A program made the position numbers and the translations under genes. 6,417 nucleotides of DNA, taken from positions 1 through 6,417 of the forward strand of contig CALHID010000101.1 of assembly GCA_938030835.1 (NCBI GenBank). Reading direction: 5' to 3'. The notes beneath the pieces were generated by a model. The model worked only from the letters and a program-made list of their open reading frames with translations. It did not search any database and was not told the DNA's origin. This document shows positions 1 to 5,063 of this stretch, piece after piece (the first letter of the stretch is position 1; every line of letters starts with the position of its first letter). This DNA comes from an uncultured Actinomyces sp. (GTDB lineage: Bacteria > Actinomycetota > Actinomycetes > Actinomycetales > Actinomycetaceae).

Positions 1-74
1 TAGAGCAGTAATTTGAATTCACTTGTGCTGGACGTTATCGCTTTTAGAGAACTGACCAGTGCAATCACCAGCTA

Positions 75-106
75 GTGGGCGATGTTTCACGTGAAACATC
101 GCCCAC
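75..106. repeat. 32-bp perfect palindrome enclosing parS
   Basis: Bases 75-90 are the exact reverse complement of 91-106, with no spacer. The outer 8 bp arms (GTGGGCGA and TCGCCCAC) are GC-rich and flank the 16-bp parS. As RNA this would fold into a long stem with a minimal ACGU loop, resembling an intrinsic terminator stem, but neither side is followed by a real T-tract. It may end transcription of a gene to the left of the window as well as bind ParB; that second role is inference. Confidence 0.9.
83..98. promoter_or_regulatory. parS: parS centromere site (ParB binding)
   Basis: The sequence TGTTTCACGTGAAACA is an exact match to the 16-bp parS consensus recognised by chromosomal ParB (Spo0J) proteins across bacteria. 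ParB loads here as a CTP-dependent clamp, spreads along neighbouring DNA, recruits SMC, and is moved by ParA to segregate replication origins. These sites cluster near oriC, often in or beside parB, so the window is probably close to the origin; parAB itself is not in view. The dyad continues perfectly for 8 bp on each side, which is more than the consensus requires. Confidence 0.95.
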
Positions 107-143
107 AGTGTTTGATATCAGCATGAGTGATAGCTTGCTGGAA

Positions 144-320
144 TCATGCATTGCATAAAGATATGGAGATCGCGTAACTAAACGTCGGTACAGCTGGTGG
201 AGCAAATCCCGATGTAATAGCAAAAGTGAACGTCAACTGCCCAGGTTCAAGCCGCGCGAGTACTCCAAGTGAATGCGGAGGAATTACAACAGTATTGAAC
301 GTGAGATTCACACTGGTCAA
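144..320 (-). pseudogene. Possible decayed coding fragment, beta-rich
   Basis: On the minus strand a frame runs from a TTG codon at 320-318 to a TGA at 146-144, about 58 codons. The translation has a protein-like alternation of hydrophobic and polar residues, with segments such as NLTFNTVVIPPHSLG and GQLTFTFAITSG that resemble beta strands and turns, and it ends ...SISLCNA. There is no SD before the TTG or before the in-frame GTG at 311-309, and a TGA lies 6 bases upstream of the TTG. If real, it is more likely the broken C-terminal end of an older gene than an intact small gene. I do not recognise a family. An open frame of this length can also occur by chance. Confidence 0.2.
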
Positions 321-354
321 TTTGTTTCAATAGACAGTCATGCGAGAGAATAGA

Positions 355-362
355 GGAGGAGG
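355..362 (+). promoter_or_regulatory. Strong ribosome binding site for the HAD gene
   Basis: GGAGGAGG lies here. It leaves 9 bases before ATG at 372, which is a workable spacing. The in-frame TTG at 363 directly abuts the site and would leave no spacing, so the ATG is the better start. Confidence 0.8.
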
Positions 363-371
363 TTGACATAC

Positions 372-1007
372 ATGGCTGACGAGCTCAATACTGAACTAAT
401 TTTCTTCGATGTCGGAGGAGTCTTAGTTAGCCAACGTCCAGACCCGCGAGAATTTGCGTCGATTATTGGCCTTGATGACTCTGCAGAATGCGTGTCGCTG
501 GTCGATAGAGCAGTGTGGGCACATCGCGACACATATGACGAAGGAATGTCGGATCTAGACTTCTGGGACTCGGTTTCAGGTGATTGCGGTCTACCCCAAC
601 CATCAGAAGATCAAGTCCATAAGCTTGTGACCGCGGATGCTTCGCGTATGCACGCTATCGACGAAGCGGCGGCACATCTTCTCAGTGACCTGAGAAGTGC
701 GGGGTATCACTTAGGGTTGCTCACGAACATGCCCGCGACGCACGCATCGGTGGTGATGGAAAGCGTTTGGGCTCAAAGGTATATCAATGGTCCGATGATC
801 TTTTCCTCGCATGTAGGTATCACAAAACCGAATCGAGGGATCTATCGAGAAGCGCTTGCTTCGGCACAACGAGAGCCAGACAAACTTCTCTATATTGACG
901 ATCGATCAGAGTACGTCAAGGCTGCGGAGTATCTTGATATACGTGCTCTGACCTGGGAAAACGTCGATGCTGTAAGAGAAGACTTGAAGAAACTGGGCAT
1001 TCTTTAA
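372..1007 (+). CDS. HAD-superfamily hydrolase (subfamily IA, YihX-like)
   Basis: Predicted cytoplasmic phosphatase or hydrolase of 211 residues, a normal length for single-domain HAD-IA proteins. All four HAD motifs are visible. Motif I is FFDVGGVLV with nucleophile Asp13. Motif II is GLLTN with Thr118 and Asn119. Motif III is GITKPNRGIYREAL with Lys152. Motif IV is LLYIDDRSEY with Asp176 and Asp177. A helical cap should lie between motifs I and II (about residues 20-100). In motif I the usual second Asp (DxD) is Gly, giving DVGG. The same DxG form occurs in E. coli YihX, a glucose-1-phosphate phosphatase, and in many HAD-IA members, so activity is plausible but the substrate is unknown. The start is ATG 372 because GGAGGAGG at 355-362 fits it and not the upstream TTG at 363. 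The gene stands alone on the plus strand and converges on ddl. Its base composition is lower in GC than the ABC genes. Confidence 0.9.
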   Translation: MADELNTELIFFDVGGVLVSQRPDPREFASIIGLDDSAECVSLVDRAVWAHRDTYDEGMSDLDFWDSVSGDCGLPQPSEDQVHKLVTADASRMHAIDEAAAHLLSDLRSAGYHLGLLTNMPATHASVVMESVWAQRYINGPMIFSSHVGITKPNRGIYREALASAQREPDKLLYIDDRSEYVKAAEYLDIRALTWENVDAVREDLKKLGIL

Positions 1008-1021
1008 AAGCATGAGAATAA

Positions 1022-1058
1022 AGTTTGGGGCTACACCATGGTGGTGTAGCCCCAAACT
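1022..1058. terminator. Hairpin terminator between convergent genes
   Basis: Left arm 1022-1038 and right arm 1042-1058 form a perfect 17-bp stem with a 3-base loop (TGG), starting 14 bases after the HAD stop and 43 bases beyond the ddl stop. On the minus strand the stem is followed by TTATTCTC, moderately T-rich, so it works best as the ddl-side terminator. On the plus strand the following AGTAGCCCG has no T-tract, so termination of the HAD gene would rely on the stem itself. A bidirectional terminator between convergent genes is the natural reading. Confidence 0.8.
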
Positions 1059-1074
1059 AGTAGCCCGAAACTAT
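1047..1074. repeat. 14-bp imperfect tandem duplication
   Basis: TAGCCCCAAACTAG (1047-1060) is followed directly by TAGCCCGAAACTAT (1061-1074), 12 of 14 bases identical. The first copy includes most of the right arm of the terminator hairpin. The second could pair with the same left arm (1022-1033) with one mismatch, giving a weaker alternative stem with a longer loop. It is probably a local duplication with little function. Confidence 0.6.
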
Positions 1075-1101
1075 TGAGCAAAAATCTTCTGGTGGAGGCA
1101 G

Positions 1102-2052
1102 CTATGCACGCTGTGCGACATACTGGACAATCGATGCACAGATCTCGTCGAAAGAGCCCGTCGCTTCGGCGGCCTGAGGGAATAGCGAGGTATCAGTCAT
1201 ACCGGGTGAAACATTCGCATCGATAAACCAGAAGTTTCCGTCTTCATCAGCGATGAAGTCGATACGTGAAAGATCACGCAGGCCCAAGAGCTCGTGAATC
1301 TGAATAGCTGCAGACTGAACATCGGTCATCTCGTCGTCGCTCAGACGAGCGGGGACGAAGTATTCACTCTCATCGGTTGTGTAACGAGCTTCGTAGTCGT
1401 AGTGCCCATCATCGGTAGCTACCTCGACGGGAGGTAGCGCAATGGGGCCATCTTCTAAATCGATGACCGAAACCGCGATATCACGTCCGGCAACGTAGCG
1501 CTCGAGCATGACGTGCTCCTCATAAGAGAAGGCATCAACCATCGCTGAGCGAAGATCGCTGGCGTCATAGGCCTTTGACATCCCCAGGGCTGATCCACCC
1601 GAGGAAGGCTTAACAACCAAAGGAAAGCTCAGTCCGGCCTCAATCATCTTCAGGACATTCTGTGCGCCAAGCTGGCGGAACAGAAGCTGGGGAAGGGCAA
1701 TCCACCCGGGGGTATCAAGCCCTGCGGAGCCAACCAAAGCCTTCGCAGTGGGTTTATTCGATGCGAGCATCGCCTGGGCAGGCGTTGAACCAACGTAAGG
1801 AACTCCGGTTCCTTCAAGCAGGGTTTGCAGGGATCCATCTTCACCGATGGAGCCATGCACAAGCGGCCAAATAACATCGGGCTGAAAATCCGAAATTGCA
1901 GAGGGAAGGTTTTGATCGAAATCGACAACCTTGGCTGCAAAACCCTGATTGACCAGCGAATTTGCAACACGTCGCCCCGAACGTACGGAAACATCGCGTT
2001 CGTGGGTCAGACCTCCGGCGACAATAAGCACCTTCAAAGAATGAGCGGACAT
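1102..2052 (-). CDS. ddl: D-alanine--D-alanine ligase (short, DdlB-like)
   Basis: Cytoplasmic ATP-grasp enzyme that joins two D-alanines for the peptidoglycan stem peptide. At 316 residues it is close to E. coli DdlB (306). Landmarks: GGLTHERDVSVRSG (13-26) with Glu18, HGSIGEDGSLQ (66-76), VVKPSSGGSALG (146-157) with Lys148, the E-R-Y-V lid region (184-187), YEARYTTDESEYF (220-232), RIDF (263-266), and DANVSPGMTDTSLFP (278-292). Tyr224 matches DdlB Tyr216, the residue that is His in VanA-type D-Ala-D-Lac ligases, so D-Ala-D-Ala is the expected product. Oddities: the metal-binding Glu270 of DdlB is Asp278 here, Lys215 is Arg223 and Glu187 is Asp191; all three are conservative. ATG at 2052 has AAGGAG at 2066-2061 with 8-base spacing. 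It starts 15 bases after the aminotransferase stop, so the two genes are co-transcribed. Whether the genome has a second ddl cannot be seen. Confidence 0.93.
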   Translation of the reverse strand: MSAHSLKVLIVAGGLTHERDVSVRSGRRVANSLVNQGFAAKVVDFDQNLPSAISDFQPDVIWPLVHGSIGEDGSLQTLLEGTGVPYVGSTPAQAMLASNKPTAKALVGSAGLDTPGWIALPQLLFRQLGAQNVLKMIEAGLSFPLVVKPSSGGSALGMSKAYDASDLRSAMVDAFSYEEHVMLERYVAGRDIAVSVIDLEDGPIALPPVEVATDDGHYDYEARYTTDESEYFVPARLSDDEMTDVQSAAIQIHELLGLRDLSRIDFIADEDGNFWFIDANVSPGMTDTSLFPQAAEATGSFDEICASIVQYVAQRA

Positions 2053-2067
2053 GAGGGTTTCTCCTTG

Positions 2068-3387
2068 TCAGTCTTCGGTATGAACAGAACCGTCATGACG
2101 GTTAGTTAAAAATTCAGCATCTTCTTCGGGCGCAACACCGAACATGTCGACCAATTGCTTCTCGGCATTGACGACCCCAGCAAGGCGGCGGACACCCTCA
2201 CGAATGCGATCCGGTTCCGGATAGCAGAAAGATAGACGCATATGATCAGTTCCGCGACCGTCGTAGTAGAAAGCAGTACCTGAAACGTAGGCAACCTGCG
2301 CCTTCACAGCGCGGGGAAGCATGCTGCGAGCATTCAAGCCCTCAGGCAGCGTTACCCAGGTGTAAAAGCCACCGACAGGCTTGGTCCACGAACACTCAGG
2401 CATGTACTCATCAAGCGCATCTAACATCGCTTTGCAGCGCTCGGCATACATCGCCCGGTAGACCTTGACCTGGCCATACCAGTCGTAATTGTTCAGATAG
2501 CTGGACAGGAACATCTGTCCGAACATGCCGGGCGACAAAATAGCTGCTTCCGAGGCCAAGATCAGCTTTGCGCGGATAGCGTGGGGGGCGAGCGCCCATC
2601 CAATACGCATGCCTGGAGCAAACATCTTAGAAACCGAGCCCAGGTAGACAACACCCTCGGGGGAGAAAGAATGAATAGCGGGCAGGGGATCCGAATGGAA
2701 GCCAAGCAGACCGTACGGATTGTCTTCCAAAATCAGCACGTGCTCGCGCATGCAAATCTCTGCGATACGTTGACGCCTTTCAAGAGTCAAGGTCACGCCA
2801 GCAGGGTTTTGGAAATTCGGAATTGTGTAGAGGAATTTAATGGCGCGACCAGCAGACTTTAGGCGACGGATCGTCTCTTCCAAGGCCTCGGGAATGAGGC
2901 CATCTTCATCCAAATCAACGTGAACAACATCGGCCTGGCGAGCACGGAAACACCCAAGAGCGCCCACATACGAAGGAGACTCAGCCAAAACAACATCGCC
3001 CGCGTTGATGAAAAGCTCTGCCATGAGGTCAAGGGCTTGCTGTGAACCGGTAGTGATCACCACGTCGTCGGGGTCGGCGCCAATGATTCCGTCATAGGTC
3101 ATCACGCTGACCAGTTGCTCACGCAGGGGTTCCCAGCCTTGGCCGGAACCGTACTGCAGGGCCTGAGCGCCAGAGGTCAAGATCAAGCTCTTTGCAGTTT
3201 CAGCAAGGCTCTCAAGGGGAAGGTCCTTCAAATTCGGCATACCGCCGGCAAGGGAAACAACCTCGGGTCGAGAGACAACAGAAAACAGTGCGCGAATCTC
3301 AGAAGCTCGCAGGTTATGAGCTCGATCTGCGTAGGCATCAAACCACGGGTCGAGTCGATTTCCCTGTGACTGAGGATCCTGAGACAT
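2068..3387 (-). CDS. PLP-dependent class I/II aminotransferase
   Basis: Fold-type I aminotransferase of 439 residues, of the LysN / 2-aminoadipate / kynurenine aminotransferase type (the catalytic half of MocR regulators, here without a GntR DNA-binding domain). Landmarks: SLAGGMPN (45-52), QYGSGQGWEPLR (78-89), ITTGSQQALDL (111-121) for phosphate and ring contacts, Tyr140 in ESPSY, PNFQNPAG (190-197) with Asn194, Asp222 and Tyr225 in EDNPYG, the Schiff-base Lys254 in GSVSKMFAPGMRIGW, and Arg384 in MRLSF for the substrate carboxylate. All the catalytic residues are there, so it should be active on an L-amino acid and a 2-oxo acid; the pair is not predictable from sequence. Fold-type IV D-amino-acid transaminases are unrelated, so it is not an obvious D-Ala supplier for Ddl. 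ATG at 3387 has GAAAGG at 3400-3395 with 7-base spacing. The acidic C-terminal tail after about residue 415 lies beyond the core fold. Confidence 0.92.
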   Translation of the reverse strand: MSQDPQSQGNRLDPWFDAYADRAHNLRASEIRALFSVVSRPEVVSLAGGMPNLKDLPLESLAETAKSLILTSGAQALQYGSGQGWEPLREQLVSVMTYDGIIGADPDDVVITTGSQQALDLMAELFINAGDVVLAESPSYVGALGCFRARQADVVHVDLDEDGLIPEALEETIRRLKSAGRAIKFLYTIPNFQNPAGVTLTLERRQRIAEICMREHVLILEDNPYGLLGFHSDPLPAIHSFSPEGVVYLGSVSKMFAPGMRIGWALAPHAIRAKLILASEAAILSPGMFGQMFLSSYLNNYDWYGQVKVYRAMYAERCKAMLDALDEYMPECSWTKPVGGFYTWVTLPEGLNARSMLPRAVKAQVAYVSGTAFYYDGRGTDHMRLSFCYPEPDRIREGVRRLAGVVNAEKQLVDMFGVAPEEDAEFLTNRHDGSVHTED

Positions 3388-3418
3388 TAGCGAACCTTTC
3401 TATATAAGTATGTCGAAA

Positions 3419-3440
3419 GACACACGTACCTAAGTGTGCC
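3419..3440. promoter_or_regulatory. Candidate operator upstream of the aminotransferase
   Basis: GACACAC (3419-3425) and GTGTGCC (3434-3440) form an inverted repeat with one mismatch around an 8-base centre, 32-53 bases upstream of the aminotransferase start. Its place in the 96-base gap after mgtC is where a promoter and operator would sit. No convincing -35/-10 pair is visible; TATATA at 3401-3406 is -10-like but so close to the SD that the leader would be nearly absent. Short dyads like this arise by chance. Confidence 0.25.
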
Positions 3441-3483
3441 ACTAAAACGACTGTCGTGACATAAGCGCCGAGGCCGTGGACAC

Positions 3484-4188
3484 TTAGTCCGCGCCGTGAG
3501 GGTCCGCTTCCTCAACGGAGTAGATACCAGGAAGATCGGAGATTGTGGCGATTAGCGCGGGTAGCGCAACACGGTCGGCGGTCGTCGTCTCAATGAATGC
3601 ATGTCCGCGCTTGCCCTCGGTGTCAGATCGAACCTCGGAAACGCGCCACTTTGAATCTGTCATCACGCTCAATACGCGACGCATGACCCCTTGACCGGGA
3701 TCGAAAACCAACTCCAAAACAATAGTGTTGGGACGACGGGGAGCATGAGGACCGATGTGGCGTGAAAGAGGTGTCAGTGCGAAAACAACAATGAAGTGCA
3801 TCAATGTGACAGCGGTTCCCGCAATCCACAAACCTGCACCACATGCCATACCAATTCCGGCAGTCTCCCAGACGGTTGCGGCTGTGGTCAGGCCTCGGAC
3901 TGCTCCCGAGCGGGTCAGAATAATACCCGCGCCAAGGAAGCCAATTCCGGAAACGATCTGCGCGGCGACGCGAGAGGGATCAACACGCACAAGATCAGCC
4001 GCAAGCACGTCATTAAAACCGTACTTCGATACGACCATGAGAAGGGCTGAGGTCATACCGACAATCGCATCAGTACGAAGACCAGCGCTCTTTCCGCGGG
4101 CCTGACGCTCCAAACCGATCAGAGAGGAAAGGAATAGAGCAAGTAAGATCCCGAGGATCTGGTCGATATGTTGGCTCAGAGTGAGCAC
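3484..4188 (-). CDS. MgtC/SapB-family inner-membrane protein
   Basis: Membrane protein of 234 residues, typical of the family. The family signature is plain: LIGLERQARGKSAGLRTDAIVG (23-44), QIVSGIGFLGAGIIL (77-91), and VRGLTTAATVWETAGIGMACG (97-117). Five hydrophobic segments are visible at about 10-26, 40-56, 74-92, 99-118 and 120-140. A soluble, ACT-like cytoplasmic domain follows (about 154-230), including the beta-rich NTIVLELVFDP and GHAFIETTTA. Characterised MgtC proteins support growth in low Mg2+ and survival in macrophages, and in Salmonella MgtC inhibits the F1Fo ATP synthase; they are not transporters as first thought. Many non-pathogens carry family members of unknown role, so function here is open. 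The start is GTG at 4188 with AAGGAGG at 4199-4193. It is upstream of the aminotransferase-ddl pair on the same strand, 96 bases away, and divergent from the ABC operon. Confidence 0.9.
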   Translation of the reverse strand: MLTLSQHIDQILGILLALFLSSLIGLERQARGKSAGLRTDAIVGMTSALLMVVSKYGFNDVLAADLVRVDPSRVAAQIVSGIGFLGAGIILTRSGAVRGLTTAATVWETAGIGMACGAGLWIAGTAVTLMHFIVVFALTPLSRHIGPHAPRRPNTIVLELVFDPGQGVMRRVLSVMTDSKWRVSEVRSDTEGKRGHAFIETTTADRVALPALIATISDLPGIYSVEEADPHGAD

Positions 4189-4247
4189 TGGCCCTCCTTG
4201 GCAGCGGCGCGGTGATGGTGTGTCATTGATTGTTTACAAGGGTACAT

Positions 4248-4267
4248 CCCCTAGGAAAAACCAGGGG
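4248..4267. promoter_or_regulatory. Small hairpin in the mgtC/ABC divergent region
   Basis: CCCCT (4248-4252) pairs with AGGGG (4263-4267), and GG (4254-4255) pairs with CC (4261-4262), around an AAAAA loop with one bulged base. It lies 56-75 bases upstream of the ABC ATPase start, and read as minus-strand DNA it lies upstream of mgtC. It could be an RNA element in the ABC leader, but nothing links it to a known riboswitch. No sigma-70-like promoter in 4189-4322 matches well in either direction. Confidence 0.3.
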
Positions 4268-4322
4268 CCAATCAGGGCCTTACCTCATGGTGCTAACGGG
4301 CAGAAAAGCTCAAACTGAAACC

Positions 4323-5063
4323 ATGACTTCACCACTGCAGCAGGGCGCAGGCGCGCCACAAGCTCCTTATGCATCCACGGCCTCGGGAATGGTTGTCAAC
4401 GGGCTTACGAAACTCTATCAACGCGGCGGAAATACAGTTCAGGCACTCGCGGGAGTCAGCCTATCGATCCCCCAGGGCAGCCAACTGGCAATTATGGGAC
4501 CCTCGGGCTGCGGAAAGACCACGCTTTTGCACTGCTTAGCGGGAGTGCTTCGACCGACGACGGGAAGTATCACCCTGGATGGCACTGAAATCACACAACT
4601 GAGTGAGGGAGCAATTTCAGAACTCCGCCTCAAGCACTTTGGTTTCGTGTTCCAAGATGGGCAGCTGCTTCCAGAACTTCCCTGCCAGGAAAATATTGCA
4701 ATGCCCCTGATGCTGGCGGGAGTTGCGCGTAAAGAGGCCATTGCCCGCGCACAGCAGATCCTGGTGAATCTGGGGCTGGAGGGCGCAGGTCCATACCGCC
4801 CCGGCCAGCTCTCCGGTGGTCAGGCGCAGCGCGTTGCGATTGGGCGCGCGCTGATTACCAATCCCAAAGTTGTCTTTGCCGATGAACCGACGGGCGCTTT
4901 GGATCAAAGCACCGGCGCGGAGGTCATGGGTGTGCTGACCTATGCCTGCCAAAGCACCAGGGCGAGCTTGATTCTGGTGACCCATGATCCTTCGGTGGCC
5001 GCGCGACTTCCGCATGAAATCCATATGCGAGACGGCCTGATCGATCAGAAGGTGTCTCGATGA
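4323..5063 (+). CDS. ABC transporter ATPase, LolD/MacB-type
   Basis: Cytoplasmic ATP-binding subunit of 246 residues that powers the FtsX-family permease encoded next. All motifs are intact: Walker A GPSGCGKTT (59-67) with Lys65, Q-loop Gln111 in FVFQDGQLLPELPCQENIAMPL, signature LSGGQAQR (163-170), Walker B VVFADE (183-188) with catalytic Glu188, D-loop GALD (191-194), and H-loop His221 in VTHDP. The spacing and the QENI... segment after the Q-loop are those of the MacB/LolD/SalX group, whose members act in peptide, antibiotic or lipoprotein handling by mechanotransmission rather than classic import. The start is uncertain. ATG 4323 has no good SD; an in-frame ATG at 4287, with AGGG at 4274-4277, would add 12 residues; the ABC core only begins near residue 24 (VVNGLTKLY). 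The gene overlaps the permease start by ATGA. Confidence 0.9.
   Translation: MTSPLQQGAGAPQAPYASTASGMVVNGLTKLYQRGGNTVQALAGVSLSIPQGSQLAIMGPSGCGKTTLLHCLAGVLRPTTGSITLDGTEITQLSEGAISELRLKHFGFVFQDGQLLPELPCQENIAMPLMLAGVARKEAIARAQQILVNLGLEGAGPYRPGQLSGGQAQRVAIGRALITNPKVVFADEPTGALDQSTGAEVMGVLTYACQSTRASLILVTHDPSVAARLPHEIHMRDGLIDQKVSR

Larger units (their letters stand above)
1..371. other. Gene-poor intergenic region containing parS
   Basis: No open frame here looks like an intact gene. All three plus-strand frames meet a stop within the first 16 bases, so any plus-strand gene to the left ends at or before that point. The stretch holds the parS palindrome (75-106), a possible minus-strand coding remnant (144-320) and the ribosome binding site of the HAD gene (355-362). 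It is AT-richer than the flanking genes: the 60-base row at 121-180 has 24 G+C, while the row at 4801-4860 in the ABC gene has 42. I looked for a promoter for the HAD gene and found none that matches well; TTGAAC at 295-300 resembles a -35 box but has no good -10 partner. Confidence 0.6.

Noticed and set aside
1..3. TAG at the window start as the stop codon of an upstream gene such as parB
   Set aside because: No coding sequence before it is visible, so the frame and identity cannot be established.
240..256. GGTTCAAGCC resembles a tRNA T-arm, with a D-loop-like AGCTGGTGGAGCA near 190-202
   Set aside because: The flanking 5-base T-stem does not pair, no acceptor stem closes the region, and the spacing does not give a cloverleaf.
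273..353. 26-codon plus-strand frame from ATG 273 to TAG 351-353, ending at the HAD ribosome binding site
   Set aside because: No SD precedes it, a stop codon immediately precedes the ATG, and the peptide shows no attenuator-like codon runs.
338..532. Minus-strand frame of about 64 codons antisense to the start of the HAD gene
   Set aside because: It is Ser/Thr-rich shadow translation of a clear HAD coding region and has no start signal.
1206..1213. Half parS site GTGAAACA
   Set aside because: It lies inside ddl, where it encodes the conserved SPGMT region, and the other half (TGTTTCAC) is absent.
3448..3458. ACGAC/GTCGT inverted repeat followed by TTTT on the minus strand, as an mgtC terminator
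   Set aside because: The arms are only 5 bp with a 1-base centre, too small a loop to fold; not a credible terminator.
4230..4322. Extension of the ABC ATPase to TTG 4230
   Set aside because: The extra residues are not part of the ABC fold, the TTG has no SD, and the extension runs through the hairpin at 4248-4267; only ATG 4287 remains a real alternative.
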